From NCBI GenBank assembly GCA_948543905.1, contig CAOVIS010000019.1:1-13283 (forward strand): 13,283 nt of DNA, given 5' to 3'. The stretch comes from an uncultured Bacilli bacterium. GTDB taxonomy: Bacteria > Bacillota_I > Bacilli_A > RF39 > UBA660. Shown here piece after piece: positions 1-5,664 of the stretch; position 1 is the stretch's first letter, and each line of letters begins with the position of its first letter. A program made the position numbers and the translations under genes. The notes beneath the pieces are model-generated. The model saw nothing but the letters and a program-made list of their open reading frames with translations. It had not been told where the DNA came from and searched no databases.

Positions 1-32
1 ATATCTAAATTAATTTATCTTTTTATTTAGTG

Positions 33-49
33 AGTACTTGACAGGTACT
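33..49 (-). terminator. weak hairpin after the Rpn-family gene
   Basis: A 5-bp inverted repeat (AGTAC / GTACT, 7-nt loop) lies just past the stop codon of the Rpn-like gene. There is no U-run after it on the minus strand, so it is at best a weak 3'-end structure. Confidence 0.2.
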
Positions 50-55
50 AGTATC

Positions 56-895
56 TTACTCTTCCTTAAGTTTTAAAATATCTTTCTTTTCTAACCCTGT
101 TGTTATAATTACAGTATTTGCATCAATTCCTATTTTTAACATATTTCTAGCAATATCAATTTTTGTTTTCATAATATTTTCATTTAAATTTAAATTATGT
201 ATATTATCATCATAGTTTTTACTACTAAAATATTTATCATACCATTTATCCATTCTAAAAGTCTCTACTTCATGCCACATATCCATTATTATTTTATCTC
301 CTTTTCTGGCCAATCTTAAAGCCTCTTCTTTGGTATTTGCTTTTAAAAATTCCATAATACTACAAAGTTTTTTATTACCTCTATACATTTTAGAAATATA
401 TTTATCACTATTCAACACATATATATTTAAAATATTATCAATAAAATTATTATTAAGGCAATCTTTGTTTAATAAAGCAAATTCTTGATGTCGAAAATGT
501 ACTCCTGAAACAATATTAAATTGTGTATGCTTTTTAATTTTTCTTAAATCCGTAATATTATTTAAATGCGTTGCCAGTGAAAATGCCAAATACATAAGAC
601 TTTTAATTCGTGCTATATTATTAAAATTAGTATACACACAAAGAATAAAAATTTCTTTATTATCTATATTAATTCTTATATTCGTATCTATTCCATTATC
701 ATAATCTAAATTTTTAGAAAAATTATTTATTATTCTTAACTTATTATGATAATAACCACTTTCCTTATTTTGCAACGCCTCTAATAAATATTCTGTAAAT
801 CTAATATTTTTTTGAGTTCCAAATAAATACTTAAAAGTAATTTTATCCAAAATAGGCACAAATGTTATTATATTAGGTTCAAGTAAAGTAGGCAC
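56..895 (-). CDS. Rpn/PD-(D/E)XK-type nuclease-transposase family protein, active site degenerate
   Basis: This 279-residue protein resembles the Rpn family (recombination-promoting nuclease, often annotated as PD-(D/E)XK nuclease family transposase). Family-like features are the N-terminal D17-K-x-x-FK-x-LFG block, a beta-strand region with D70, an Arg-Ile-x-x-x-x-Y segment after it, and the C-terminal TGL-x-x-x-DI motif near the end. Typical members carry an E-x-Q catalytic pair on the strand after the conserved Asp. Here the aligned positions read C86-V-Y88, so the nuclease centre looks broken and the protein may not cleave DNA. The start is GTG at 893-895, preceded by AAAGGAG (904-910 region) at normal spacing. 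The gene lies 124 bp downstream of the tetR-like gene on the same strand and could be read from it; I see no convincing promoter of its own. Family assignment is moderate; activity is doubtful. Confidence 0.72.
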   Translation of the reverse strand: MPTLLEPNIITFVPILDKITFKYLFGTQKNIRFTEYLLEALQNKESGYYHNKLRIINNFSKNLDYDNGIDTNIRINIDNKEIFILCVYTNFNNIARIKSLMYLAFSLATHLNNITDLRKIKKHTQFNIVSGVHFRHQEFALLNKDCLNNNFIDNILNIYVLNSDKYISKMYRGNKKLCSIMEFLKANTKEEALRLARKGDKIIMDMWHEVETFRMDKWYDKYFSSKNYDDNIHNLNLNENIMKTKIDIARNMLKIGIDANTVIITTGLEKKDILKLKEE

Positions 896-913
896 AAATT
901 TTTCTCCTTTCTA

Positions 914-931
914 ATTTCATAAAAATGAAAT
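914..931 (-). repeat. small inverted repeat in the leader of the Rpn-like gene
   Basis: Seven-base arms ATTTCAT / ATGAAAT are separated by four A residues, immediately upstream of the AAAGGAG ribosome binding site of the Rpn-like gene. It could form a weak AT-rich hairpin in the mRNA leader, leaving the binding site exposed. It may be incidental in DNA this AT-rich. Confidence 0.3.
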
Positions 932-1019
932 GTTTCTATCCTATCACAAAAAGAGTGCTAAATTTGTCGAACTATGAAATTTTTTCAAAAAAATTAAAAA
1001 TATTGCTATTTTTAACCTT

Positions 1020-1598
1020 CTATTTAACTTTTGGCTTAATTTCTTTAAAGTTTTTAGATAATTCCTTATATATCTTTACTACTCTTACAAGTATTTCTTT
1101 ATTATCAATAGTAAGTTCATTAGAAGCTATAAGAGTAGCTAGCCCATTAGCATATAGCCAAACATGCATAAATAAATCTTTAGCTGCTTCAAAACTTAGT
1201 CCGTGTTTATTTACTAAATTAATAATTGTTGACTGATTCCATTTTTCATTTAATACATCATTAACACTAGTCCAATTAAGATTATGGGATAAAAACATAG
1301 AACGAAAATAATTTTTGTGCATTTGTGCAAATTCAATATAAGCAACAGATACTGTAATAAGAGCATTTTTATTATCTACCCTTTTCATAATGAATGAATC
1401 ATATTCTCTTTTTATTAATTCATTAACATCTCTTTTTAAATCTTCAAGACTAGTATACAAACGATAAATAGGCTTAGTCGAAATCCCTGCCATATTAGCT
1501 AATGATCTAGCGTTAATACTTTCAATTCCCAAGGCTTCAACCATTCCCATTGCTACTTTTAAAAGCGTTTCTTTATCAATGATACTCTTGCCTGCCAT
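1020..1598 (-). CDS. TetR/AcrR-family transcriptional repressor
   Basis: A 192-residue protein, the usual length for TetR-family repressors, which are ligand-responsive DNA-binding dimers. The N-terminal helix-turn-helix spans about residues 10-56: a first helix with a VEALGIESINARSLAN pattern, then the turn and recognition helix around AGISTKPIYRLYTSLEDL. The rest is an all-helical ligand/dimer domain with aromatic residues. The start is ATG at 1596-1598. An in-frame GTG at 1605-1607 lies inside the Shine-Dalgarno sequence AAAGGTGG and is therefore not the likely start. A strong promoter and a palindromic candidate operator lie directly upstream, suggesting autorepression. The only other gene downstream on its strand is the Rpn-like gene, so its regulon and ligand cannot be read from context. 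Confidence 0.9.
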   Translation of the reverse strand: MAGKSIIDKETLLKVAMGMVEALGIESINARSLANMAGISTKPIYRLYTSLEDLKRDVNELIKREYDSFIMKRVDNKNALITVSVAYIEFAQMHKNYFRSMFLSHNLNWTSVNDVLNEKWNQSTIINLVNKHGLSFEAAKDLFMHVWLYANGLATLIASNELTIDNKEILVRVVKIYKELSKNFKEIKPKVK

Positions 1599-1612
1599 GA
1601 TAACCACCTTTC

Positions 1613-1633
1613 TAACATCGGTAACTTATGTTA
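1613..1633 (-). promoter_or_regulatory. palindromic candidate operator for the TetR-family repressor
   Basis: A 21-bp near-perfect palindrome has arms TAACAT and ATGTTA plus inner GT/AC matches, with 8 of 10 positions of each half-site symmetric. It sits just downstream of the -10 box, over the predicted transcription start and between promoter and ribosome binding site, a standard place for TetR-type autorepression. Binding by this particular protein is inferred. Confidence 0.6.
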
Positions 1634-1635
1634 TC

Positions 1636-1663
1636 ATTATAGCATATTTTAACCATTTGTCAA
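1636..1663 (-). promoter_or_regulatory. promoter of the tetR-like gene
   Basis: Read on the minus strand: -35 TTGACA (1658-1663), a 16-nt spacer ending in TGC, and -10 TATAAT (1636-1641). Both hexamers are perfect consensus and the TGn makes it an extended -10, so this is one of the strongest promoters in the window. It lies about 40 bp upstream of the gene. Confidence 0.85.
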
Positions 1664-1689
1664 TTAAATTCTATTATACTTTAAAATTT

Positions 1690-1730
1690 AACAAAAGAAA
1701 AAAGTCCATAATATCAAGTATTCCGAACTT
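1690..1730 (-). terminator. intrinsic terminator of tRNA-His
   Basis: On the minus strand, AAGTTC (1725-1730) pairs with GGACTT (1702-1707) and an inner AATA/TATT pairing closes a short loop. The 3' arm runs into a T-rich tract (TTTTTTCTTTT). It ends the tRNA transcript before the tetR promoter. Two weaker hairpins lie between it and the tRNA: GCACA/TGTGC near 1747-1760 and AACTTT/AAAGTT near 1725-1742. Confidence 0.65.
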
Positions 1731-1772
1731 TTACTAAAGTTTTAAGCACAAAGGTGTGCGTAAATTCCAATA

Positions 1773-1849
1773 TGGGGCGAAATGTGGGGATCGAACCCAC
1801 GCATAACAGAGCCACAATCTGCCGTGTTAACCACTTCACCAATTCCGCC
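1773..1849 (-). tRNA. tRNA-His (anticodon GTG)
   Basis: The sequence folds into a complete cloverleaf. The acceptor stem GCGGAAT pairs with ATTTCGC (one G-U), the anticodon stem is CAGA/TCTG around a TTGTGGC loop with anticodon GTG (plus-strand 1813-1815), and the T-arm is GTGGG-TTCGATC-CCCAC. The extra G at position -1 (1849) faces the C73 discriminator (1776), the identity signature of tRNA-His, and the 3' CCA is encoded (1773-1775). It is a single-gene transcription unit with its own promoter and terminator. It supplies decoding of CAC/CAU. Confidence 0.97.
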
Positions 1850-1876
1850 ATTTGTTTTAATATATAAAACATTTAT

Positions 1877-1905
1877 AGAATACCAAAATTTTAACTAAAA
1901 ATCAA
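1877..1905 (-). promoter_or_regulatory. promoter of tRNA-His
   Basis: Read on the minus strand: -35 TTGATT (1900-1905), 17-nt spacer ending in TGG, -10 TATTCT (1877-1882). It lies about 28 bp upstream of the mature tRNA 5' end and diverges from the oxidoreductase gene starting at 1957. Confidence 0.6.
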
Positions 1906-1956
1906 GTTATTTATGTATCAAACTTTAAATTTTACTTATATTAATAATGATGTCAT

Positions 1957-3390
1957 ATGAAAAATAAAAGTATCTGGGAACAACCTATTAAATATTTAAA
2001 ACCGCTTAAAAAGAATATGGATGTAGATGTTTTAATTATCGGTGGAGGCATAACTGGTTTGTCTTGCCTATATAACCTAAAAGATAGTAATTTAAAAACT
2101 ATATTAGTAGAAAGAAATGCTTGTGGTACAGGAATTACTATGAAAAGTACCGCTAAAATTACTTTTGTGCAAGAGCCTCTCATCACAAATATTCGCAAAT
2201 ATCATGGCAATAAAATCGCGGTAGAGTACTTAAAATCCCAAATAGATGCTATGCATACTCTAAAAAATATAATTGTAAATGAAGGCATTGATTGTGACTT
2301 AAAAGAAGTAAAATCTTATGTATTTACCTGTGATGAAACATCTATCTCTAATCTAGATAGTTGTTATAATTTTTATAAAAATGCTGGCCAAACTCCCGAA
2401 TATATAAATATAAATTCTAAAGATATTAATCTTAAAAACTGTTTTAAAATTTCTAATACTTACACTTTTAATCCTACAAAATACATAAATCATTTAAAAG
2501 AATTATTAAATAAAAATATCTATGAGAACTCTAAAATCGAAAATATTACTAAAGAAAATGATTATTATATTTGCACTATCAAAAACATAAAAATAAAAAC
2601 TAAACATATAATTATTGCTTGCCATTATCCTTACTTTATATATCCTTTATTACTACCATTAAAGAGTCATATTGAAACTTCCTTTATAGGTGCAAGAAAA
2701 GTATCAGAAAACTTAAATATAAGCGCTATCAGTATTGATAAAGACCCGCATTCCATAAGATATTATAATGATTCTAAAGATAACTATCTTATTTACATAA
2801 ATACTACTATACCCTCAGCCAATATCAAAAGCATAAATAAATATTTTCAAAATTTAGAAACTAAAGACCATCTAGATTATTTATGGAGTAATAATGATAT
2901 CATGACTAACGATTATCTACCGTTTATTGGAAGTATAACTAAAAATAACCAATTACTAATAGGAACCGGATATAATGCATGGGGTATCACAAATGGTACT
3001 CTAGCGGGAATTATCCTAAGTGATATAATCCTAAAAAAACAAAACTCTTATCAGCAATTATTTTCTCCCAAAAGAAATATAAATTTAGCCAAAATCATCA
3101 ATTTACCTAAGAACTTGGCATATAACTTAAAATCCTTTTTAAATAGTACTAAAAATAATGTTAATAACCAAAAAGTTATCTACAAGAAAATACGCGGGAT
3201 AAATGTAGCTATCTATACTGATGAAACAGGTATAGAACACACAGTTATAAATAAATGCCCTCACATGAAATGTGGTTTAGTATTTAATGAATTAGAAAAA
3301 ACTTGGGACTGTCACTGTCATGGATCTCGCTTTGATATAGATGGAAAATGTATTGAAGGACCAAGCAACTATGATATTACATTTAAATAA
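1957..3390 (+). CDS. FAD-dependent oxidoreductase with C-terminal Rieske [2Fe-2S] domain (YhfW-like)
   Basis: A 477-residue two-domain redox protein. The N-terminal DAO/glycine-oxidase-type FAD domain shows the Rossmann motif GGGITG (29-34), the ribose-binding E52 after the second strand, and an STAKIT segment (about 64-69) like the TTAKxT motif of YhfW relatives. The cap and substrate domain runs to about 375, with GTGYNAWGITNG as the distal FAD-binding strand. The C-terminal Rieske domain has ligands C434 and H436 (CPHMKC) and C452 and H455 (CHCHGS). C439 and C454 sit where high-potential bc1/b6f-type Rieske proteins have a disulfide. No signal peptide is seen, so it is probably cytoplasmic. 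Substrate and electron partner are unknown. The ATG at 1957 has no recognisable Shine-Dalgarno, and TGA at 1948 closes the frame upstream. The gene stands alone, divergent from tRNA-His. Confidence 0.88.
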   Translation: MKNKSIWEQPIKYLKPLKKNMDVDVLIIGGGITGLSCLYNLKDSNLKTILVERNACGTGITMKSTAKITFVQEPLITNIRKYHGNKIAVEYLKSQIDAMHTLKNIIVNEGIDCDLKEVKSYVFTCDETSISNLDSCYNFYKNAGQTPEYININSKDINLKNCFKISNTYTFNPTKYINHLKELLNKNIYENSKIENITKENDYYICTIKNIKIKTKHIIIACHYPYFIYPLLLPLKSHIETSFIGARKVSENLNISAISIDKDPHSIRYYNDSKDNYLIYINTTIPSANIKSINKYFQNLETKDHLDYLWSNNDIMTNDYLPFIGSITKNNQLLIGTGYNAWGITNGTLAGIILSDIILKKQNSYQQLFSPKRNINLAKIINLPKNLAYNLKSFLNSTKNNVNNQKVIYKKIRGINVAIYTDETGIEHTVINKCPHMKCGLVFNELEKTWDCHCHGSRFDIDGKCIEGPSNYDITFK

Positions 3391-3417
3391 TAGCCAAACT
3401 ATGTTAAATTTAAAATT

Positions 3418-3455
3418 AGGTAAGAAATAAAAAATATATAACCATTTTCTTACCT
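3418..3455 (+). terminator. 10-bp stem after the oxidoreductase gene
   Basis: Perfect 10-base arms, AGGTAAGAAA (3418-3427) and TTTCTTACCT (3446-3455), enclose an 18-nt AT-rich loop 27 bp after the stop codon. The following tract is T-rich but interrupted. Likely a 3'-end structure or weak terminator. Confidence 0.45.
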
Positions 3456-3467
3456 TATTCTTATACT

Positions 3468-3482
3468 TCCAACAAAGTTGGA
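3468..3482 (+). repeat. short inverted repeat between oxidoreductase gene and mnmE
   Basis: Arms TCCAAC and GTTGGA pair over a 3-nt AAA loop. It is the middle of three consecutive hairpins in this intergenic region and has no U-run of its own. Confidence 0.4.
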
Positions 3483-3491
3483 TAAACATTT

Positions 3492-3521
3492 GACATGAGA
3501 GTTAATCTCTCTGTCTTTTTT
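3492..3521 (+). terminator. intrinsic terminator upstream of mnmE
   Basis: GACA-T-GAGAG (3492-3501) pairs with CTCTC-TGTC (3507-3515) through one bulged T around a TTAAT loop, followed at once by six T. It isolates the mnmE operon from the oxidoreductase gene. The mnmE promoter begins two bases after the T-run. Confidence 0.8.
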
Positions 3522-3522
3522 A

Positions 3523-3551
3523 TTGTAAAATAGTAAAAATAATGCTATAAT
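3523..3551 (+). promoter_or_regulatory. promoter of the mnmE operon
   Basis: -35 TTGTAA (3523-3528), 17-nt spacer ending in TGC, -10 TATAAT (3546-3551), giving an extended -10. The predicted start near 3558 leaves a leader of about 23 nt carrying an AAGGAAGTGA binding site for mnmE. Confidence 0.82.
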
Positions 3552-3580
3552 AAACCCGATTAAAAAGGAAGTGACAAGCC

Positions 3581-4924
3581 ATGAACGATACAATTTGTGC
3601 GATATCTACAGCCCTAGGAATCGGAGCTATTTCTATTATTCGGATAAGTGGAGATGATGCCATCTCTAAAGTAGCCGATATCTTTAAAGGCTCAGATTTA
3701 ACAAAAGCTAAAAGTCACACTATTCACTATGGTCATATTGTTAAAAATAATGAAGTAATTGATGAAGTATTAGTCACAGTCTTTCGGGCTCCTAAAACTT
3801 ACACTAAAGAAAATATTGTCGAAATAAACTCTCATGGAGGCATTGCTACAACTAAAAAAATATTAGAAGTATTGTTAGAAATTGGTATTCGTCTAGCAGA
3901 GAAAGGTGAATTTACTAAACGAGCTTTTCTAAATGGGCGCTTAGACTTATGTGAAGCTGAAAGTGTAAATGCCCTCTTAAGTTCTAATACTGATCTAGAA
4001 CGTAAATTAGCTCTAAATGGTATAAGTGGTAAAATTTCTCGCAAAATAAAAAAAGTTCGTGACATAATTGTTGAGTTAATGGCTAATATTGAAGTTAATA
4101 TTGATTACCCAGAATATGAAGACGCTTTAGAAATAACATTAGACAACCTGCCTCCTAAATTAAAAGAAATAAAACAAGAACTAGAAAGTTTACTAAGTGA
4201 ATCTAAAATTGGTAAGCTTGTTAGTGAAGGAATTAAAGTAACTATAGTAGGTCGTCCTAATGTTGGTAAAAGTAGTATTCTAAATCATTTACTTGGTGAA
4301 AATAAAGCTATTGTAACAAATATTCCTGGTACTACTCGTGATATAGTTGAGGGCGAGATTGAATTTAAAGGAATCCGTTTAAAATTTATTGATACTGCTG
4401 GTATTAGAAAGTCTAAAGATATTGTTGAACAAATTGGTGTTGATAGATCTCTAGCTATGTTAAGTGAAGCTGATTTAGTTATTCATGTTCTAAATAATAA
4501 TGAAAAATTAAGCTCTGAAGATATAGAAATCGCTACGAAAATAAAAAACAAAACTCATATAACTTTTGTTAATAAAAATGATTTAAAAAACAATCTCCAA
4601 TTAGAAAGTGAATATATAACTGGCACTACTTTAACCGATGAAGGACTAGACGATTTAAAAAATAAAATAGTAGAATTATTTGACTTAGAAAAAATAAATA
4701 CTAGTAATTTAGAAGTGGTTTCATCATCTAGAGTAATCAATCTAATTAAAACTGCTTTAATTCATATTAATAATGCTTTAAATAATGTAAGTAATAAAAT
4801 TCCTGTCGATATGATAGCTATTGATATTAAAGCCGCTTGGGACTCTTTAGGTGAAATAACTGGGGAATCTTATCAAGATGAGCTATTAGATACTTTATTT
4901 AGCAAATTTTGTTTAGGAAAGTGA
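3581..4924 (+). CDS. mnmE: tRNA-modification GTPase MnmE
   Basis: MnmE (TrmE/ThdF) works with MnmG to install the carboxymethylaminomethyl (or aminomethyl) group at C5 of the wobble uridine of certain tRNAs, using GTP hydrolysis and a folate one-carbon donor. This 447-residue protein is full length. It has an N-terminal tetrahydrofolate-binding/dimerisation domain (starting DTICAISTALG), a helical domain, and an inserted Ras-like G domain with G1 GRPNVGKS (224-231), G2 loop NIPGTTRD (247-254), G3 DTAG (271-274) and G4 NKND (331-334). It ends in FCLGK, where C444 is the conserved C-terminal cysteine. It starts with ATG after AAGGAAGTGA. It heads a probable operon with the acetyltransferase gene 8 bp downstream, the small membrane protein and mnmG. 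Its stop codon TGA directly follows the canonical C-terminus, showing that TGA is a stop in this organism. Confidence 0.98.
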   Translation: MNDTICAISTALGIGAISIIRISGDDAISKVADIFKGSDLTKAKSHTIHYGHIVKNNEVIDEVLVTVFRAPKTYTKENIVEINSHGGIATTKKILEVLLEIGIRLAEKGEFTKRAFLNGRLDLCEAESVNALLSSNTDLERKLALNGISGKISRKIKKVRDIIVELMANIEVNIDYPEYEDALEITLDNLPPKLKEIKQELESLLSESKIGKLVSEGIKVTIVGRPNVGKSSILNHLLGENKAIVTNIPGTTRDIVEGEIEFKGIRLKFIDTAGIRKSKDIVEQIGVDRSLAMLSEADLVIHVLNNNEKLSSEDIEIATKIKNKTHITFVNKNDLKNNLQLESEYITGTTLTDEGLDDLKNKIVELFDLEKINTSNLEVVSSSRVINLIKTALIHINNALNNVSNKIPVDMIAIDIKAAWDSLGEITGESYQDELLDTLFSKFCLGK

Positions 4925-4932
4925 GTTTAAAA

Positions 4933-5436
4933 ATGATAAGAGAAGCAAATTTAAATGATTTAGCAAAAATAATTGAAATAAAAGAAAGCATTATAGAAGA
5001 AATGCAAGAATTAGCTAACCCTCAGTGGCACCAAAACTACCCTACTATTGAAGATTTCACTAAAGATTTAGAGAATAATTCTTTGTACGTTTATGAAGAA
5101 AATAATGAAGTAGTAGGGTTTGTTTGTATTACTAAAGATCTAGAAGACGAATATCAAATTGTAGAAAAAAGTACTAAAGCCGATGCTTATATAATCCATC
5201 GATTAGGTATCGCTAAGAATTATAGACACTTAGGAATAGCTTATAAATTTATGAAATACGCTGAACATTTAGCTAAGATGAATAATGTTTATTTAATAAA
5301 GGCTGATACTGAGATTAGCAATTTTAAAATGAATGCCTTATTTAATAAATTGAATTATAATTTAATTGGAAATCTCCAATGGCAAGATAATGTTGGAAAT
5401 TTCAATTATTACGAAAAAAACTTAGAAAGGAGATGA
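4933..5436 (+). CDS. GNAT-family N-acetyltransferase
   Basis: A 167-residue GCN5-related acetyltransferase: the central strand NNEVVGFVCI is followed by the acetyl-CoA-binding segment IHRLGIAKNYRHLGIAYKF (R-x-x-G-x-A type) and a C-terminal DTEISNFKMNALFNKLNYN stretch common to the fold. It probably transfers an acetyl group to a small molecule or protein amine; the substrate is unknown. I place the start at ATG 4933, which opens with the usual MIREANLNDL beginning. An in-frame TTG at 4909 lies within mnmE and has no ribosome binding site. It begins 8 bp after mnmE and its stop codon is embedded in the ribosome binding site of the next gene, so it is part of the mnmE operon and may be translationally coupled. 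A link to tRNA modification is only a guess. Confidence 0.86.
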   Translation: MIREANLNDLAKIIEIKESIIEEMQELANPQWHQNYPTIEDFTKDLENNSLYVYEENNEVVGFVCITKDLEDEYQIVEKSTKADAYIIHRLGIAKNYRHLGIAYKFMKYAEHLAKMNNVYLIKADTEISNFKMNALFNKLNYNLIGNLQWQDNVGNFNYYEKNLERR

Positions 5437-5441
5437 AACAA

Positions 5442-5663
5442 ATGTTAAAAATAGAGGCCTGGAAGTATTTACGAAATGTAAGTGTTATTACTATGCTAAC
5501 AGCTCTAATAATTATTTTAAGTATAATTCTAAATAAGTCTGTTTCCTTTATAATAGTTATATTTTGGCCATTAATAATTACTTTAATAGTAGTTTTAATA
5601 CTAAGCATTTTTACTTTTGTATTTTCTTTATTTAAAATAAAAAATGGAAAAAGAGATGAATAA
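5442..5663 (+). CDS. small two-helix membrane protein of unknown function
   Basis: A 73-residue hydrophobic protein I do not recognise. Two transmembrane segments are evident, about residues 13-30 and 35-63. A short basic and aromatic head (LKIEAWKYLRN) and a charged tail (KIKNGKRDE) suggest both ends face the cytoplasm. I choose ATG 5442, nine bases after AAGGAG. The ATG at 5433 overlaps that binding site and the TGA stop of the acetyltransferase gene and is too close to be used. Its own stop lies just before mnmG. Base composition matches its neighbours and the binding site is strong, so it looks like a real gene rather than a chance reading frame. Position inside a tRNA-modification operon says little about role. 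Confidence 0.7.
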   Translation: MLKIEAWKYLRNVSVITMLTALIIILSIILNKSVSFIIVIFWPLIITLIVVLILSIFTFVFSLFKIKNGKRDE

Positions 5664-5664
5664 T

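Noticed and set aside
977..995. AT-only dyad between the tetR-like and Rpn-like genes as a terminator
   Set aside because: Arms made of A and T only are expected by chance at this base composition, and no GC stem or proper U-run follows.
925..1236. Plus-strand open frame of 103 codons
   Set aside because: It overlaps the 3' half of the tetR-like gene in antisense, has no ribosome binding site, and its product looks like the low-complexity shadow of AT-rich coding sequence.
1605..1607. GTG as start of the tetR-like gene (also GTG 9990 for the lipoprotein and ATG 5433 for the small membrane protein)
   Set aside because: In each case the codon lies within or directly against the Shine-Dalgarno sequence, and a correctly spaced ATG follows 9 bases later.
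3392..3580. Riboswitch or T-box leader for mnmE
   Set aside because: The hairpins lie upstream of the mnmE promoter, so they are not in the mnmE transcript, and no T-box or known riboswitch core is seen.
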